DNA of 64,000 bases, from contig NZ_JAJTWT010000010.1 in NCBI RefSeq assembly GCF_021353235.1, positions 1 through 64,000 of the forward strand, read 5' to 3'. Below are positions 32,627 through 41,650 of the stretch, piece after piece (the stretch's first letter is position 1; every line of letters starts with the position of its first letter). Source of the stretch: Pelomonas caseinilytica (lineage in GTDB: Bacteria > Pseudomonadota > Gammaproteobacteria > Burkholderiales > Burkholderiaceae_C). Made by a program: the position numbers and the translations under genes. Under the pieces are notes generated by a model that was not told the origin of the DNA, ran no database searches, and saw nothing but the letters and a program-made list of their open reading frames with translations.

Positions 32627-33396
32627 CAGCACCGGTGCTGGCGGTCCAGGGGCTGCGCGTGGGCCACGCGGGCAGCGCGCAGCCGCTCATCGACGGGTTG
32701 GACCTGCGGCTGCAGCCTGGCGAGATCGTCGCCCTGCTCGGCGCCAGCGGCTGCGGCAAGTCCAGCCTGCTGCGCGTGCTGGCCGGGCTGGAGCGCCCCT
32801 GGGCCGGCGAGATCCGCTACCAGGGCGAGCCGCTGGTGCGGCCCCACCCGCGAGCCGGCCTGCTGTTCCAGCGGCCCGGCCTGCTGCCCTGGCTGCACTG
32901 TGCAGCCAACGTCGGCTTCGGCCTCGGCTTCAAGCGCCAACCCGCCCTGACGCGCGCCGAACGCCAGGTGCGCGTGGCCCGCGCCCTGGCCCATGTGGGC
33001 CTGACCGACGCCGCCCATCGTTTCCCCGCCCAGCTGTCCGGCGGCATGGCGCAGCGGGTGGCGCTGGCGCGGGCACTGGCCCGCGAGCCGCTGCTGCTGT
33101 TGGCCGACGAACCCTTTTCCGCCCTCGACGCCATCACGCGCGAAGAGATGCAGGCCCTGCTGCGCCGCCTCGTGCATGCCTCCAACACCGCCACGCTGAT
33201 CGTCACCCACGACGTGGACGAAGCCCTGGCCCTGGCCGACCGCATCCTGCTGCTGGGCCGCCCCAGCCTGACCGCGCCGGCCCGGCTGCTGCAGGCCTGG
33301 GGCCCCAAGGCCCCGGCACTGCGCGAACCCATCCTCCAGGCGCTACGGGCCGCCACCCCATCCACCGCTGGCCTTCCAGCCACAGCTCTCACATGA
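32623..33396 (+). CDS. ssuB: ABC transporter ATP-binding protein, SsuB/TauB type (257 aa)
   Basis: ATPase of an aliphatic-sulfonate/nitrate/taurine-type importer. Walker A GASGCGKSS (40-48), signature LSGGMAQRVALARAL, Walker B LLLLADEPFSALD and H-loop IVTHDVDEAL are all present. The ATG at 32623 overlaps the flavoprotein gene by four bases, and the stop overlaps the binding-protein gene by four. It works with the lipoprotein/periplasmic binding protein and the permease that follow. Confidence 0.88.
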   Translation: MTAPVLAVQGLRVGHAGSAQPLIDGLDLRLQPGEIVALLGASGCGKSSLLRVLAGLERPWAGEIRYQGEPLVRPHPRAGLLFQRPGLLPWLHCAANVGFGLGFKRQPALTRAERQVRVARALAHVGLTDAAHRFPAQLSGGMAQRVALARALAREPLLLLADEPFSALDAITREEMQALLRRLVHASNTATLIVTHDVDEALALADRILLLGRPSLTAPARLLQAWGPKAPALREPILQALRAATPSTAGLPATALT

Positions 33397-34637
33397 CCAT
33401 CGACGCCTCACGCCCTCCGTCCTACCGGCACCTCTGCAGCAGCCCCGGCTGCGACTGCGGCTTCACCCGCCGCGACTGGCTGCGCCTCACCGCGCTGAGC
33501 GCTGCGGCCGCGGCTCCGCTGCTGCGCACCGGCGACATCGCCGCCCAGGCGTTCAAGGGCGATGACCAGCCGGTGCGCATCGGCTACCTGCCCATCACGG
33601 ACGCCACGCCGCTGCTGGTGGCGCACGGGCGAGGGCTGTTCGAGGTCGAAGGGCTCAGGGTGGAGCCGCCACGGCTCTTTCGCAGCTGGGCCCAGATCGT
33701 CGAAGCCTTCGTGGCCGGGCAGATCAACGTCATCCATCTGCTCTCTCCCGCGGCCCTGTGGGTACGCTACGGCTCCCGGTTCCCGGCCAAGATCGTCGCC
33801 TGGAACCACGTCAACGGCTCGGCGCTGACGGTCGCACCGCAGGTCAGGAATCTCGCCGATCTGGGCGGCAAGACCGTCGCCGTGCCCTTCTGGTATTCCA
33901 TCCACAACATCCTGCTGCAAGGCCTGCTGCGCAAGGAAGGCCTGGTGCCCGTGACCCGCCCGCGTGAAGCGGCCTTGAAAGCCAACGAGGTCAATCTCGT
34001 CGTGCTGCCGCCGGCCGAGATGGTGTCGGCCCTGGCGTCGCGCAGCATCGCGGGCTTCATCGTGGCCGAGCCTTTCAATGCGGCGGCCGAGATCGCCGGT
34101 GTGGGCCGGGTACTCCGCTTCTCGGGCGATGTCTGGAAAGACCACGCCTGCTGCGTCACCTTCCTGGCCGAGCGCGACCTGGCACAGCGGCCCGAATGGA
34201 CGCAGCGCGTGACGAACGCACTGGTCAAGGCCCAGCTCTGGACGCGCGACAACCTGCTGGAAGGCTCCAAGCTGCTGTCCAGCGGCGGCGAGCGCCGCTA
34301 CACGCCGCACAGCGTGCAGGCACTGTCCAAGGTGCTGGCCACCACCGACTACGCAAGCTACGAGGCCAGTGGCGTCGTGCAGCACCGGGGCTGGACACAG
34401 CGCCGCATCGACTTCCAGCCCTACCCCTTCCCGAGCTACACCGAGCAGCTCGTCAAGCTGCTGCAGCAGACACAGGTGGAAGGGGACAAGCGCTTCCTGG
34501 AAGCCCTGGACCCGGCCTTCGTCGCCCGTGACCTGGTGGACGCACGCTTCGTGCGCAAGGCCATCGACGCCGTGGGCGGGCCGACACGCTTCGGCCTGTC
34601 GGCCACCTACCAGCGCCAGGAAGTGCTGGCGCTGTGA
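33393..34637 (+). CDS. Tat-exported sulfonate-type ABC substrate-binding protein (414 aa)
   Basis: NMT1/SsuA-TauA-like periplasmic binding protein. The N-terminus has a twin-arginine signal, TRRDWLRLTALSAAAAAP, preceded by a Cys-rich stretch (LCSSPGCDCGF). The two-lobe fold follows: VRIGYLPITDATPLLVAHGRGLFEVEGL at lobe one, then NLVVLPPAEMVSALASRSIAGFIVAEP. It captures the organosulfur substrate for the ssuB-like ATPase and the following permease. It overlaps both neighbours by four bases. Confidence 0.87.
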   Translation: MTIDASRPPSYRHLCSSPGCDCGFTRRDWLRLTALSAAAAAPLLRTGDIAAQAFKGDDQPVRIGYLPITDATPLLVAHGRGLFEVEGLRVEPPRLFRSWAQIVEAFVAGQINVIHLLSPAALWVRYGSRFPAKIVAWNHVNGSALTVAPQVRNLADLGGKTVAVPFWYSIHNILLQGLLRKEGLVPVTRPREAALKANEVNLVVLPPAEMVSALASRSIAGFIVAEPFNAAAEIAGVGRVLRFSGDVWKDHACCVTFLAERDLAQRPEWTQRVTNALVKAQLWTRDNLLEGSKLLSSGGERRYTPHSVQALSKVLATTDYASYEASGVVQHRGWTQRRIDFQPYPFPSYTEQLVKLLQQTQVEGDKRFLEALDPAFVARDLVDARFVRKAIDAVGGPTRFGLSATYQRQEVLAL

Positions 34638-35389
34638 GCCGCCTCGCCCGCGCGGCCTGGCCGGCGGCCGGGGCTGCCCTGGCCCTGCTGGCCTGGCAGG
34701 GCGCCGTGATGCGCATGGCGGCCGACAACCCGATCGCAGCCGGCTTCGGGCCGCTGCCCGCGCTGCAGGCGCTGTGGGCGCTGCTGCCGGGTGCCGACCT
34801 CTGGATGCACCTGGCCACCAGCTTGCGCCGCATCGCGATCGGCCTGGGCGCAGCGATTGCGCTCGGCCTGCCGCTGGGCCTGCTGGCCGGCCTGTCGCCC
34901 CGCTTCGCCCAGGCCACCACGCCGCTGTTCCAGTTCCTGCGCATGATCTCGCCCCTGTCCTGGATGCCGCTGGCCGTGATGGCGCTCGGCGTGGGCGACG
35001 CACCGGTCTACTTCCTGCTCGCCTTTGCCGCCGTGTGGCCGATCGTGCTGAACACCGCGGCCGGCGTGCAGGCCCTCGACCCGCAATGGCTGCAACTGGC
35101 CCGCAGCCTGAGTGCCACGCGCACGGAGCTGCTGCTGCAGGTGGTGCTGCCCGGCAGCACCACCCACGTGCTGGCCGGCGTGCGCCTGGCCGTGGGCGTG
35201 CTGTGGATCGTGCTGGTGCCTGCCGAGATGCTGGGCGTGTCGGCCGGGCTGGGCTACCTCATCCTGGACGCTCGCGACCGCCTCGCCTACCCCGACCTCA
35301 TGGCACTGATCCTGGTCATCGGCGCGCTGGGCTGGGCACTGGATGGCGCGGCGCGCGCGCTGCTGCACGCCTGGGGCCGGCAGGCTTAG
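34634..35389 (+). CDS. ssuC: ABC transporter permease, SsuC/TauC type (251 aa), GTG start
   Basis: BPD_transp_1 family inner-membrane permease with five to six helices and the EAA-type loop (VQALDPQWLQLARSLSATRTELLLQVVLPGS region) that docks the ATPase. The GTG at 34634 overlaps the stop of the binding-protein gene (GTGA). It is the last gene of the AhpD - oxidoreductase - ABC operon. Confidence 0.88.
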   Translation: MSRLARAAWPAAGAALALLAWQGAVMRMAADNPIAAGFGPLPALQALWALLPGADLWMHLATSLRRIAIGLGAAIALGLPLGLLAGLSPRFAQATTPLFQFLRMISPLSWMPLAVMALGVGDAPVYFLLAFAAVWPIVLNTAAGVQALDPQWLQLARSLSATRTELLLQVVLPGSTTHVLAGVRLAVGVLWIVLVPAEMLGVSAGLGYLILDARDRLAYPDLMALILVIGALGWALDGAARALLHAWGRQA

Positions 35390-35477
35390 GTCCCGGCGGC
35401 CTGCCCGAGTACGGGAGCCGCCTTCTGCTTCCGGCACGCTGGGGCGTGCAGCGCTGAAGCATCTGCGAAAAGCGCAG

Positions 35478-35506
35478 TTCACGGCGCCGTACCGACCGCC
35501 TAGCCT
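35478..35506 (+). promoter_or_regulatory. Promoter of metY
   Basis: -35 TTCACG (35478-35483), 17-base spacer, -10 TAGCCT (35501-35506), 27 bases before the ATG of metY. The upstream block ctgcgaaaagcgcag resembles ctgcgcaaagaggcg ahead of the same TTCACG box in the sigma-54 activator promoter (43674). Confidence 0.5.
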
Positions 35507-35532
35507 CGGGCTCCCTTTGACCGGAGACCCCC

Positions 35533-36849
35533 ATGACCGAGCCCAACGTCCGCGACAGCTGGCGCTTCGAAACCCTGTCCGTGCACGGCGGCTACACGCC
35601 CGACCCGACCACCAAGTCGGTGGCGGTGCCGATCTACCAGACCGTCGCCTACGCCTTCGACAGCGCCCAACATGGCGCCGACCTCTTCGACCTGAAGGTG
35701 GCCGGCAACATCTACAGCCGCATCATGAACCCGACCAACGATGTGCTGGAGAAGCGCCTGGCCGCGCTGGAAGGCGGCATCGGCGCCCTGGCCGTGGCCT
35801 CGGGCCAGGCGGCCGTCACCTACGCCATCCTGACCCTGGCCGAGGCGGGCGACAACATCGTCGCCTCCAGCGCGCTTTACGGCGGCACCTACAACCTCTT
35901 CGCCCACACCCTGCCGCAGTACGGCATCTCGGCCAGGTTCGCCGACTACCGCCAGCCCGACAGCTTCGCCGCCCTCATCGACGGCAAGACCAAGGCCGTC
36001 TTCGTCGAGTCCCTCGGCAACCCGCAGGGCAATGTGACCGACATCGAGAAGATCGCGGCCATCGCCCATGCGCACGGCGTACCCCTCATCGTCGACAACA
36101 CGGTGCCCTCGCCCTACCTCAGCCGCCCGATCCAGCATGGCGCCGACATCGTCGTGCACTCGCTGACGAAGTATCTGGGCGGACACGGCACCAGCATCGG
36201 CGGCGCCATCGTCGACTCCGGCAACTTCCCCTGGGCCCGGCACAAGGACCGCTTCAAGCGCCTGAACGAACCCGACCCCAGCTACCACGGCGTGGTCTAC
36301 ACCGAGGCGCTGGGCCCGGCGGCCTACATCGGCCGCGCACGCGTCGTGCCGCTGCGCAACACGGGCGCGGCGCTGTCGCCCTTCAATGCCTTCCAGATCC
36401 TGCAGGGCATCGAGACCCTGGCCCTGCGCCTGGACCGCATCAGCGACAACGCCAAGGCGATTGCCCAGCATCTCAAGACCCACCCCAAGGTCGGCTGGGT
36501 GAACTACGCCGGCCTGGAGGATCACCCCGACCATGGCCTGGTGCGCAAATACCTGTCGGGCAAGGCCTCGGGCATCGTCACCTTCGGCGTCAAGGGCGAG
36601 CCGGGCCAGGGCCGCGAGCGCGGCGCGCGGTTCCTGGACGCGCTGCAGCTGTTCACGCGCCTGGTCAACATCGGCGACGTGCGCTCCCTCGCCACCCACC
36701 CTGCCTCCACCACGCACCGCCAGCTCTCGCCGGCCGAACTGGACAAGGCCGGCGTGGGCGAAGACACGGTGCGCCTGTCCATCGGCATCGAGCACATCGA
36801 CGACCTCAAGGCCGACCTGGACCAGGCATTGAGCCAGGTGGACGCATGA
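35533..36849 (+). CDS. metY: O-acetylhomoserine sulfhydrylase (438 aa)
   Basis: Cys/Met-metabolism PLP enzyme that makes homocysteine from O-acetylhomoserine and sulfide, a direct sulfur-assimilation route to methionine. PLP Lys is K213 (HSLTKYLGG). The N-terminal WRFETLSVHGGYTPDPTTKS and the long C-terminal domain ending TVRLSIGIEHIDDLKADL identify the MetY/Met17 group rather than cystathionine gamma-synthase. ggag lies ahead of the ATG. The stop overlaps the FadL-like gene (ATGA), an unusual partner. A broken second copy is at 41651. Confidence 0.92.
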   Translation: MTEPNVRDSWRFETLSVHGGYTPDPTTKSVAVPIYQTVAYAFDSAQHGADLFDLKVAGNIYSRIMNPTNDVLEKRLAALEGGIGALAVASGQAAVTYAILTLAEAGDNIVASSALYGGTYNLFAHTLPQYGISARFADYRQPDSFAALIDGKTKAVFVESLGNPQGNVTDIEKIAAIAHAHGVPLIVDNTVPSPYLSRPIQHGADIVVHSLTKYLGGHGTSIGGAIVDSGNFPWARHKDRFKRLNEPDPSYHGVVYTEALGPAAYIGRARVVPLRNTGAALSPFNAFQILQGIETLALRLDRISDNAKAIAQHLKTHPKVGWVNYAGLEDHPDHGLVRKYLSGKASGIVTFGVKGEPGQGRERGARFLDALQLFTRLVNIGDVRSLATHPASTTHRQLSPAELDKAGVGEDTVRLSIGIEHIDDLKADLDQALSQVDA

Positions 36850-38117
36850 CCGTGCGATTGAGCCCCCGCCTCATCGGCCTCACCCTGCCCGCGCTGCTGC
36901 TGCCCGGCGCGGCGACGGCGACCAACGGGTACTTCTCGCACGGCTATGGCGTGCAGTCGCTCGGCCAGGGCGGCACGGGCATCGCGCTGTCGACCGACGC
37001 CCTCGCGCCCGCCACCAACCCGGCCAACACCGGCGCGGGCGGCGACCGCGCGGACCTCGGCCTGACGCTGTTCCTGCCCCGCCGCAGCGCCGACGTCGCC
37101 GGCAACGCCTTCGGCGCCGACAGCCATCACGACGGCGATGGCCGCAAGGTCTTCGCCATCCCCGAGGCCGGCTTCTCGCAACGGCTGTCTCCGGTGCTGA
37201 GCTGGGGACTGGCTCTCTACGGCAACGGCGGGATGAACACCGAATACGCGTCCAACCCCTACGGCCGCTTCGGCGCCCAGGGGAAGGCCGGCGTCAATCT
37301 CGAGCAGCTGTTCATCACCCCTGCCCTGGCCTACCGCCCGAGCCCCGGGCAGTCGCTGGGCCTGGGGGTGAACCTCGCGCTGCAGCGCTTCTCTGCCCGG
37401 GGCATCGGGCTGTTCGACGGCTTCTCGGCTGCGCCCGGCCACGTCAGCGACCAGGGCACGGACACCAGCGTCGGCGCCGGCCTGCGCCTGGGCTGGACCG
37501 GCACGCTCGCGCCCGGCTTCACGCTCGGCGCGACGTGGTCGCAGAAGATCCGTGGCCGTTTCGACAAATACCGCGGCCTGTTCGCCGACGCCGGGCGCTT
37601 CGACGTGCCCGAGAACGCGGGCCTCGGACTGGCCTGGGCCGCCACGCCGGACGTGACGCTGCTGGCCGACGCCCAGCGCATCCGCTACAGCCGCGTCGCG
37701 GCGGTGGGCAACCCCGCCGCCAGGCTCTTCAGCGGCACGCCGCTGGGCGCGGCGGGTGGGCCGGGCTTCGGCTGGCGCGACGTCACGGTGCTGAAGCTGG
37801 GCCTGCAGTGGCGCGTGCAGGGCGACCTGACACTCCGGGCGGGCTACAGCCACACCGGCCAGCCGGTGCCGGCGTCGGAGACCTTCTTCAACATCCTCGC
37901 GCCCGGCGTCGTGCAAAGCCACCTGACCGCCGGCGCCACCTGGGCGCTGAGCCCGCACAGCGAGGTCAGCAGCTACGTGGCTCATGCGCCGGGCAAGACC
38001 GTGCAGGGCCGGCAAAGCATCCCGCCGGGATCGCCGCCGGCCGGGCTCGGCGGCGGCGAGGCCAGCGTGCGCCTGAAGGAAACGCTGCTCGGCGCGAGCT
38101 ACGCATGGACCTGGTGA
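36846..38117 (+). CDS. FadL/OmpP1-like outer-membrane channel (423 aa)
   Basis: Signal peptide (1-24, ending TAT), then the FadL-family N-terminal hatch (NGYFSHGYGVQSLGQGGTGIAL...ATNPAN) and a 14-strand barrel with an aromatic C-terminal residue (SYAWTW), the outer-membrane insertion signal. The family passes hydrophobic substrates. It overlaps metY by four bases and the YeeE gene by 13, so it belongs to a sulfur-acquisition operon and may admit hydrophobic organosulfur compounds. Confidence 0.87.
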   Translation: MTVRLSPRLIGLTLPALLLPGAATATNGYFSHGYGVQSLGQGGTGIALSTDALAPATNPANTGAGGDRADLGLTLFLPRRSADVAGNAFGADSHHDGDGRKVFAIPEAGFSQRLSPVLSWGLALYGNGGMNTEYASNPYGRFGAQGKAGVNLEQLFITPALAYRPSPGQSLGLGVNLALQRFSARGIGLFDGFSAAPGHVSDQGTDTSVGAGLRLGWTGTLAPGFTLGATWSQKIRGRFDKYRGLFADAGRFDVPENAGLGLAWAATPDVTLLADAQRIRYSRVAAVGNPAARLFSGTPLGAAGGPGFGWRDVTVLKLGLQWRVQGDLTLRAGYSHTGQPVPASETFFNILAPGVVQSHLTAGATWALSPHSEVSSYVAHAPGKTVQGRQSIPPGSPPAGLGGGEASVRLKETLLGASYAWTW

Positions 38118-38542
38118 CGCCGTTCACGCCGCTGCCCGCGGCGCTGGGCGGGGCGCTGATCGGCACCGCCGCCGTGCTGTTGCTGGGCCTGAACGGCCGG
38201 GTCGCCGGCGTCAGCGGCATCTACGGCGGCCTGCTGCCGGGCCGCGCCGGCGACATCGCCTGGCGGCTGGCCTTCCTGGCCGGCCTTCCCGCGGGCGCCG
38301 CGCTGGCGAACGGGTGGCTGGGCGGGGCACCGACGCCCCTGCCCACGAGCCCCGCGCTGCTCGTCGCCAGCGGCGCGCTGGTGGGCTATGGCACCACGCT
38401 GGCCCGCGGCTGCACCAGCGGCCACGGCGTGTGCGGCCTGGCCCGCCTGTCGGGCCGCTCCCTGGCGGCCGTGGCGACCTTCCTGGCCACCGGCGTGCTG
38501 ACCGTCACGCTGATGAGGCATGCGCTGGGAGCGGCGCCATGA
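38105..38542 (+). CDS. YeeE/YedE family membrane protein, first half (145 aa)
   Basis: Four-helix half of a YeeE/YedE (TsuA-like) transporter. The conserved motif [20 protein letters not shown] carries two Cys thought to relay thiosulfate or other sulfur species through the membrane. Full-length YeeE proteins hold two such halves; here they are separate genes overlapping by four bases, as in PmpA/PmpB pairs. Confidence 0.88.
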   Translation: MDLVTPFTPLPAALGGALIGTAAVLLLGLNGRVAGVSGIYGGLLPGRAGDIAWRLAFLAGLPAGAALANGWLGGAPTPLPTSPALLVASGALVGYGTTLARGCTSGHGVCGLARLSGRSLAAVATFLATGVLTVTLMRHALGAAP

Positions 38543-38967
38543 CGCGCGCCGCCCTGCAGCGCGTGGCGGCCGCGGCGCTGGCCGGCACGGTCTTCGGTGC
38601 CGGGCTGGCCATCGCCCAGATGACCGATCCCCGCAAGGTGCTGAACTTCCTGGACCCGCTCGGTCATTGGGACGCCAGCCTAGCCTTCGTGCTGGGCGCC
38701 GCCCTGGCCGTGGCCGCCCTGGGTACGGCCAGGCTGCGAAGAGCCCCCCGCCCGCTGCTGGACAAGGCCTTCCACCTGCCACCGCAAGCCGCGGTGGACC
38801 GCGAGCTGCTGTTCGGTTCGGCCCTCTTCGGCATCGGCTGGGGCCTCGCCGGCTACTGCCCGGGGCCGGCCTTCGCCGCCCTGAGCCTCGGCCAGCCGGG
38901 CGCGTGGTGGCTCATCGCCGGCCTCACGGCCGGCACGGCGCTGGCGCGCTGGCAGCGGCGCCGGTAG
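38539..38967 (+). CDS. YeeE/YedE family membrane protein, second half (142 aa)
   Basis: Partner half of the YeeE-type sulfur transporter (DUF6691/PmpB-like) with MTDPRKVLNFLDPLGHWDASLAFV and the second conserved-Cys motif WGLAGYCPGPA. Four membrane helices. It ends the plus-strand metY - fadL-like - yeeE operon and converges with the minus-strand permease genes three bases later. Confidence 0.88.
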   Translation: MTRAALQRVAAAALAGTVFGAGLAIAQMTDPRKVLNFLDPLGHWDASLAFVLGAALAVAALGTARLRRAPRPLLDKAFHLPPQAAVDRELLFGSALFGIGWGLAGYCPGPAFAALSLGQPGAWWLIAGLTAGTALARWQRRR

Positions 38968-38970
38968 CCG

Positions 38971-39642
38971 TCAGGCCAGCCGGCGCTCGGCGGCCCGCCC
39001 CAGCAGCGTGAGGCCGTAGCACATCGCGAAGTAGCTGCCGGCGAGCGTCAGGTAGACCTCGACCGGCTTCACCAGCACCTGGGCGTTGATTTGGTTGGCG
39101 ATGTAGCTCAGCTCCGACAGGCCGATGATGGTGCCCAGCGACGTCTCCTTGATGGTGGCGACGAACTGGTTCACGAGCGACGGCAGCATGTGGCGCGTGG
39201 CCTGCGGCAGCAGCACCAGGCGCAAGGCCTGCGGGCGGGTCATGCCGAGCGACAGCGCCGCGCTGAGCTGCCCGCGCGGCAGCGCCTGCAGGCCCGCGTG
39301 GACGATCTCGGCCAGGTAGGCCGCATCGAACACCACCAGCGCGATCAGCATGGTGTTGAACTGGTCGGTCTTGTGGCCCGTCACCACGGGCAGGAAGAAA
39401 TAGGCCCAGAACACCACCATCAACAGCGGCGTGCCGCGGATGACCCAGACCCAGGCGGTCACCGGCCGGCGCAGCCAAGGCCGCGGGCTGAAGCGCGCCA
39501 CGCCGAGCGCCACGCCCAGCGGCAACGCCAGCACCAGGCCGAGCGAGGCCAGCAGCACCGTGAGCGCCAGGCCGCCCAAGGGGCCGTGCGGGTACTGGCC
39601 GACGAGGAAGTAGACCCAGTAGGTGTCGACCAATTCCCTCAT
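38971..39642 (-). CDS. Polar amino-acid ABC permease (223 aa)
   Basis: HisM/GltK-type permease of a polar amino-acid (PAAT) importer: five helices, EAA-like loop QALPRGQLSAALSLGMTRPQALRLVLLPQA. The ATG at 39642 was chosen; an upstream extension reads through the hairpin-rich spacer. It pairs with the second permease at 39788 and the binding protein at 40573. No ATPase gene is adjacent. Confidence 0.88.
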   Translation of the reverse strand: MRELVDTYWVYFLVGQYPHGPLGGLALTVLLASLGLVLALPLGVALGVARFSPRPWLRRPVTAWVWVIRGTPLLMVVFWAYFFLPVVTGHKTDQFNTMLIALVVFDAAYLAEIVHAGLQALPRGQLSAALSLGMTRPQALRLVLLPQATRHMLPSLVNQFVATIKETSLGTIIGLSELSYIANQINAQVLVKPVEVYLTLAGSYFAMCYGLTLLGRAAERRLA

Positions 39643-39705
39643 TGAGGCACCCTTCGGCCTGCGGCCTTGCCTGGCCGACAGCGCGGCCAGGCGTTCGCCA
39701 GGCAC

Positions 39706-39756
39706 GGGATGCCCTCAGGGCATCCCATGTACGGGCTCACTCCCGCCGAGCGGGAG
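39706..39756. repeat. Hairpin-rich spacer between the two permease genes
   Basis: Perfect dyads: gggatgccct (39706-39715) with agggcatccc (39717-39726), and ctcccgc (39740-39746) with gcgggag (39750-39756). A weaker pair, tggcc/ggcca, lies near 39672-39689. The layout resembles a REP-like element that may protect or attenuate the transcript between the permease genes. Confidence 0.6.
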
Positions 39757-39787
39757 CGAGCTTGCTTGGGGCGGCCCGGCGCGGCGC

Positions 39788-40489
39788 TCATCGCCGCGCC
39801 CCGCTCGGCGACAGCCGCGCCTGCGCCCAGTGCGCCAGCGCCGTCAGCAGCAACGACACCGACAGGTAGGCCACCGTGACGAGCGCGAACGTCTCGAACC
39901 CACGGAAGGTGGCGGACTCGACGCGCTGCGCCTGGTACATCAGCTCGGCCGTGCCGATGACGGTGGCGATGCTGGTGTTCTTCCAGAGATTGAGCGCCTG
40001 CGACAGCAGCGGCGGCAGCGTGATGCGCAGCGCCTGCGGCAGCACCACGAGCCGCATGGCCGCGAGGTAGCTGAAGCCCAGCGCCATCGCCGCGCTCAAC
40101 TGCGCGCCCGGCACGGCGCGCACGCCGGAGCGGATGTCCTCCGACATGTAGGCCGCCGTGTAGAGGGTGAGCGCGGCCCAGGCGCTGACGACCTCGATCT
40201 GCCCGGCATAGATCGTTTCCTTGATGCCATCGGGCAGCAGCTCCGGCACGCCGAAATACCAGAACAGCATGTGCACCAGCAGCGGCACGCAGCGCACGGC
40301 CTCCACGTAGGCCTCGCCCACGAGCCGCAGCGGACGCAGCGGCGACAGGCGCAGCAGCGCGATGGCGATGGCCAGCGGCAGCGCCGTCAGCAGCGTGAGG
40401 CCGGTCAGCAGCAGCGACAGGCGCAGCCCGGCGAGCAGCCAGGCGAAGTAGTCGCCCTGCAGCAGCGGCGCGAAGGAAAGTTCAGGCAT
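39788..40489 (-). CDS. Polar amino-acid ABC permease (233 aa)
   Basis: Second permease of the same importer (HisQ/GltJ type): FAWLLAGLRLSLLLTGLTLL helix, EAA-like loop VRAVPGAQLSAAMALGFSYLAAM and NLWKNTSIATVIGTAEL typical of the family. The ATG at 40489 begins MPELSFAPL. It follows the binding-protein gene by 83 bases. By context it may import cystine, a glutathione fragment or another sulfur-containing amino acid; this is inference. Confidence 0.88.
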   Translation of the reverse strand: MPELSFAPLLQGDYFAWLLAGLRLSLLLTGLTLLTALPLAIAIALLRLSPLRPLRLVGEAYVEAVRCVPLLVHMLFWYFGVPELLPDGIKETIYAGQIEVVSAWAALTLYTAAYMSEDIRSGVRAVPGAQLSAAMALGFSYLAAMRLVVLPQALRITLPPLLSQALNLWKNTSIATVIGTAELMYQAQRVESATFRGFETFALVTVAYLSVSLLLTALAHWAQARLSPSGARR

Positions 40490-40572
40490 GGGGTCGGCGC
40501 TCCACAAGCAAGACAGCCGCCGTCCCTTGTGAGGCCGGCGGCTGCGATCGGATCAGGACGGTCGGCGGCGGA

Positions 40573-41415
40573 TCAGCCTTCGACCTTGTCGCTGTTGATC
40601 TTGAACGTGCGCTTGGGGAACTTCAGGCGCGTCTCGGGGCCGTACCACTTCAGGAAGAGCTTGTCGGCCTCGCCGCTCTTCTCCAGGCCGGCCAGCGCCC
40701 CGTCCACCTCGGTCTTCAGGCGCTTCTCGCCCTTGCGGATGCCGATGGCCAGGGGCTCGACGCTGATGTTCTGCTCAAGGATGCGGTACTTGTCCTTGGC
40801 CGCGCCGAGCTTGGCGTGCTGGTCCAGCAGCGAGACCTCGTCGTTGACGAACGCCACGCCCTTGCCCTGCTGCAGCGCCTGGAAGGCCTGCGGCCCGGTC
40901 TCGAAGGTCACCACGTCGACCTGGGGAACCGCCTTGCGGATGTTGGGCTCCTGCGTGCCGCCCTTGATGGTGACGACCTTCTTGCCGGAGAGCTGCTGCA
41001 GGGTGTTGATGCCGCTGTCGGCCTTGACCAGCACCTTCTGGCCGGTGACGAAGGTGGTCAGCGAGAAGTCGATGACGGCCTCGCGCTCCTTGTTGTGCGT
41101 GAGCGAGGCCGCCAGCAGGTCCACGTGGCCCTGCTGCAGCTCGGGGATGCGCGCGGCCACGGCGAGCTGCTTGATCTGCAGCTTCACGCCCAGCCGGGTG
41201 GCGATGGCGTGCGCCAGGTCGACCTCGTAGCCGATGATCTCGCGCGTCTTGGCGTCGATGAAGCTGTTGGGCTCGTCCGTGCCCAGCACGCCGACGACGA
41301 TCTCGCCCTTCTTCTTGATGTCGTCGAGCTGGTCGGCGTGGGCGGCCTGCAGGGCCAGGAGGCTCAGGCCGAGGGCGGCCAGGGAGTGGGTCAGACGGCG
41401 GCGGTTGCGCTGCAT
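40573..41415 (-). CDS. Periplasmic amino-acid-binding protein (280 aa)
   Basis: SBP_bac_3 family: signal peptide (1-27), then DDIKKKGEIVVGVLGTDEPNSF, GYEVDLAHAIATRLGVKLQIK and KVVTIKGGTQEPNIRK, the usual two-lobe signature of polar amino-acid binding proteins. First gene of the transporter operon; its promoter is one arm of a divergent inverted repeat upstream. The other arm faces a broken metY copy. Confidence 0.9.
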   Translation of the reverse strand: MQRNRRRLTHSLAALGLSLLALQAAHADQLDDIKKKGEIVVGVLGTDEPNSFIDAKTREIIGYEVDLAHAIATRLGVKLQIKQLAVAARIPELQQGHVDLLAASLTHNKEREAVIDFSLTTFVTGQKVLVKADSGINTLQQLSGKKVVTIKGGTQEPNIRKAVPQVDVVTFETGPQAFQALQQGKGVAFVNDEVSLLDQHAKLGAAKDKYRILEQNISVEPLAIGIRKGEKRLKTEVDGALAGLEKSGEADKLFLKWYGPETRLKFPKRTFKINSDKVEG

Positions 41416-41469
41416 GTGAGGCGGGTCCTTGTGAGAGAGGGAGACATCGGCGATGTGCCGAGGACTCGA

Positions 41470-41498
41470 ACTCTAGGAACTGCATAAGCGGTCGCCAA
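41470..41498 (-). promoter_or_regulatory. Promoter of the amino-acid-binding-protein operon
   Basis: On the minus strand -35 TTGGCG (41498-41493), 17-base spacer, -10 TAGAGT (41475-41470), about 55 bases before the ATG at 41415. The -35 lies in the left arm of the inverted repeat 41495-41572. Confidence 0.55.
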
Positions 41499-41572
41499 CG
41501 ACGGATTCCGCATGAGCTTGCGCGCTGGCCTCGCGCGAAATCCGCACAAGCTCATGCGCAATGCGTCGTTGG
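41495..41572. repeat. 30-bp inverted repeat spanning divergent promoters
   Basis: Arms 41495-41524 and 41543-41572 match as inverted copies at 27 of 30 positions, each carrying caagctcatgcg followed by ...gtcgttgg, which forms the -35 box of a promoter pointing outward. A third copy of caagctcatgcg lies at 43593-43604 upstream of the sulfate-binding-protein promoter. Confidence 0.7.
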
Positions 41573-41597
41573 GGCGCGAGGCCTCGCTTCGTAGCCT
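41569..41597 (+). promoter_or_regulatory. Promoter facing the metY remnant
   Basis: -35 TTGGGG (41569-41574), 17-base spacer, -10 TAGCCT (41592-41597). It is the mirror of the binding-protein promoter and presumably served the metY copy now deleted. Confidence 0.4.
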
Positions 41598-41650
41598 GCG
41601 AGACCTCAAGACTCGGGCCCGCTCGCTGCGGGCCGCTTACTTTCCGCGCG

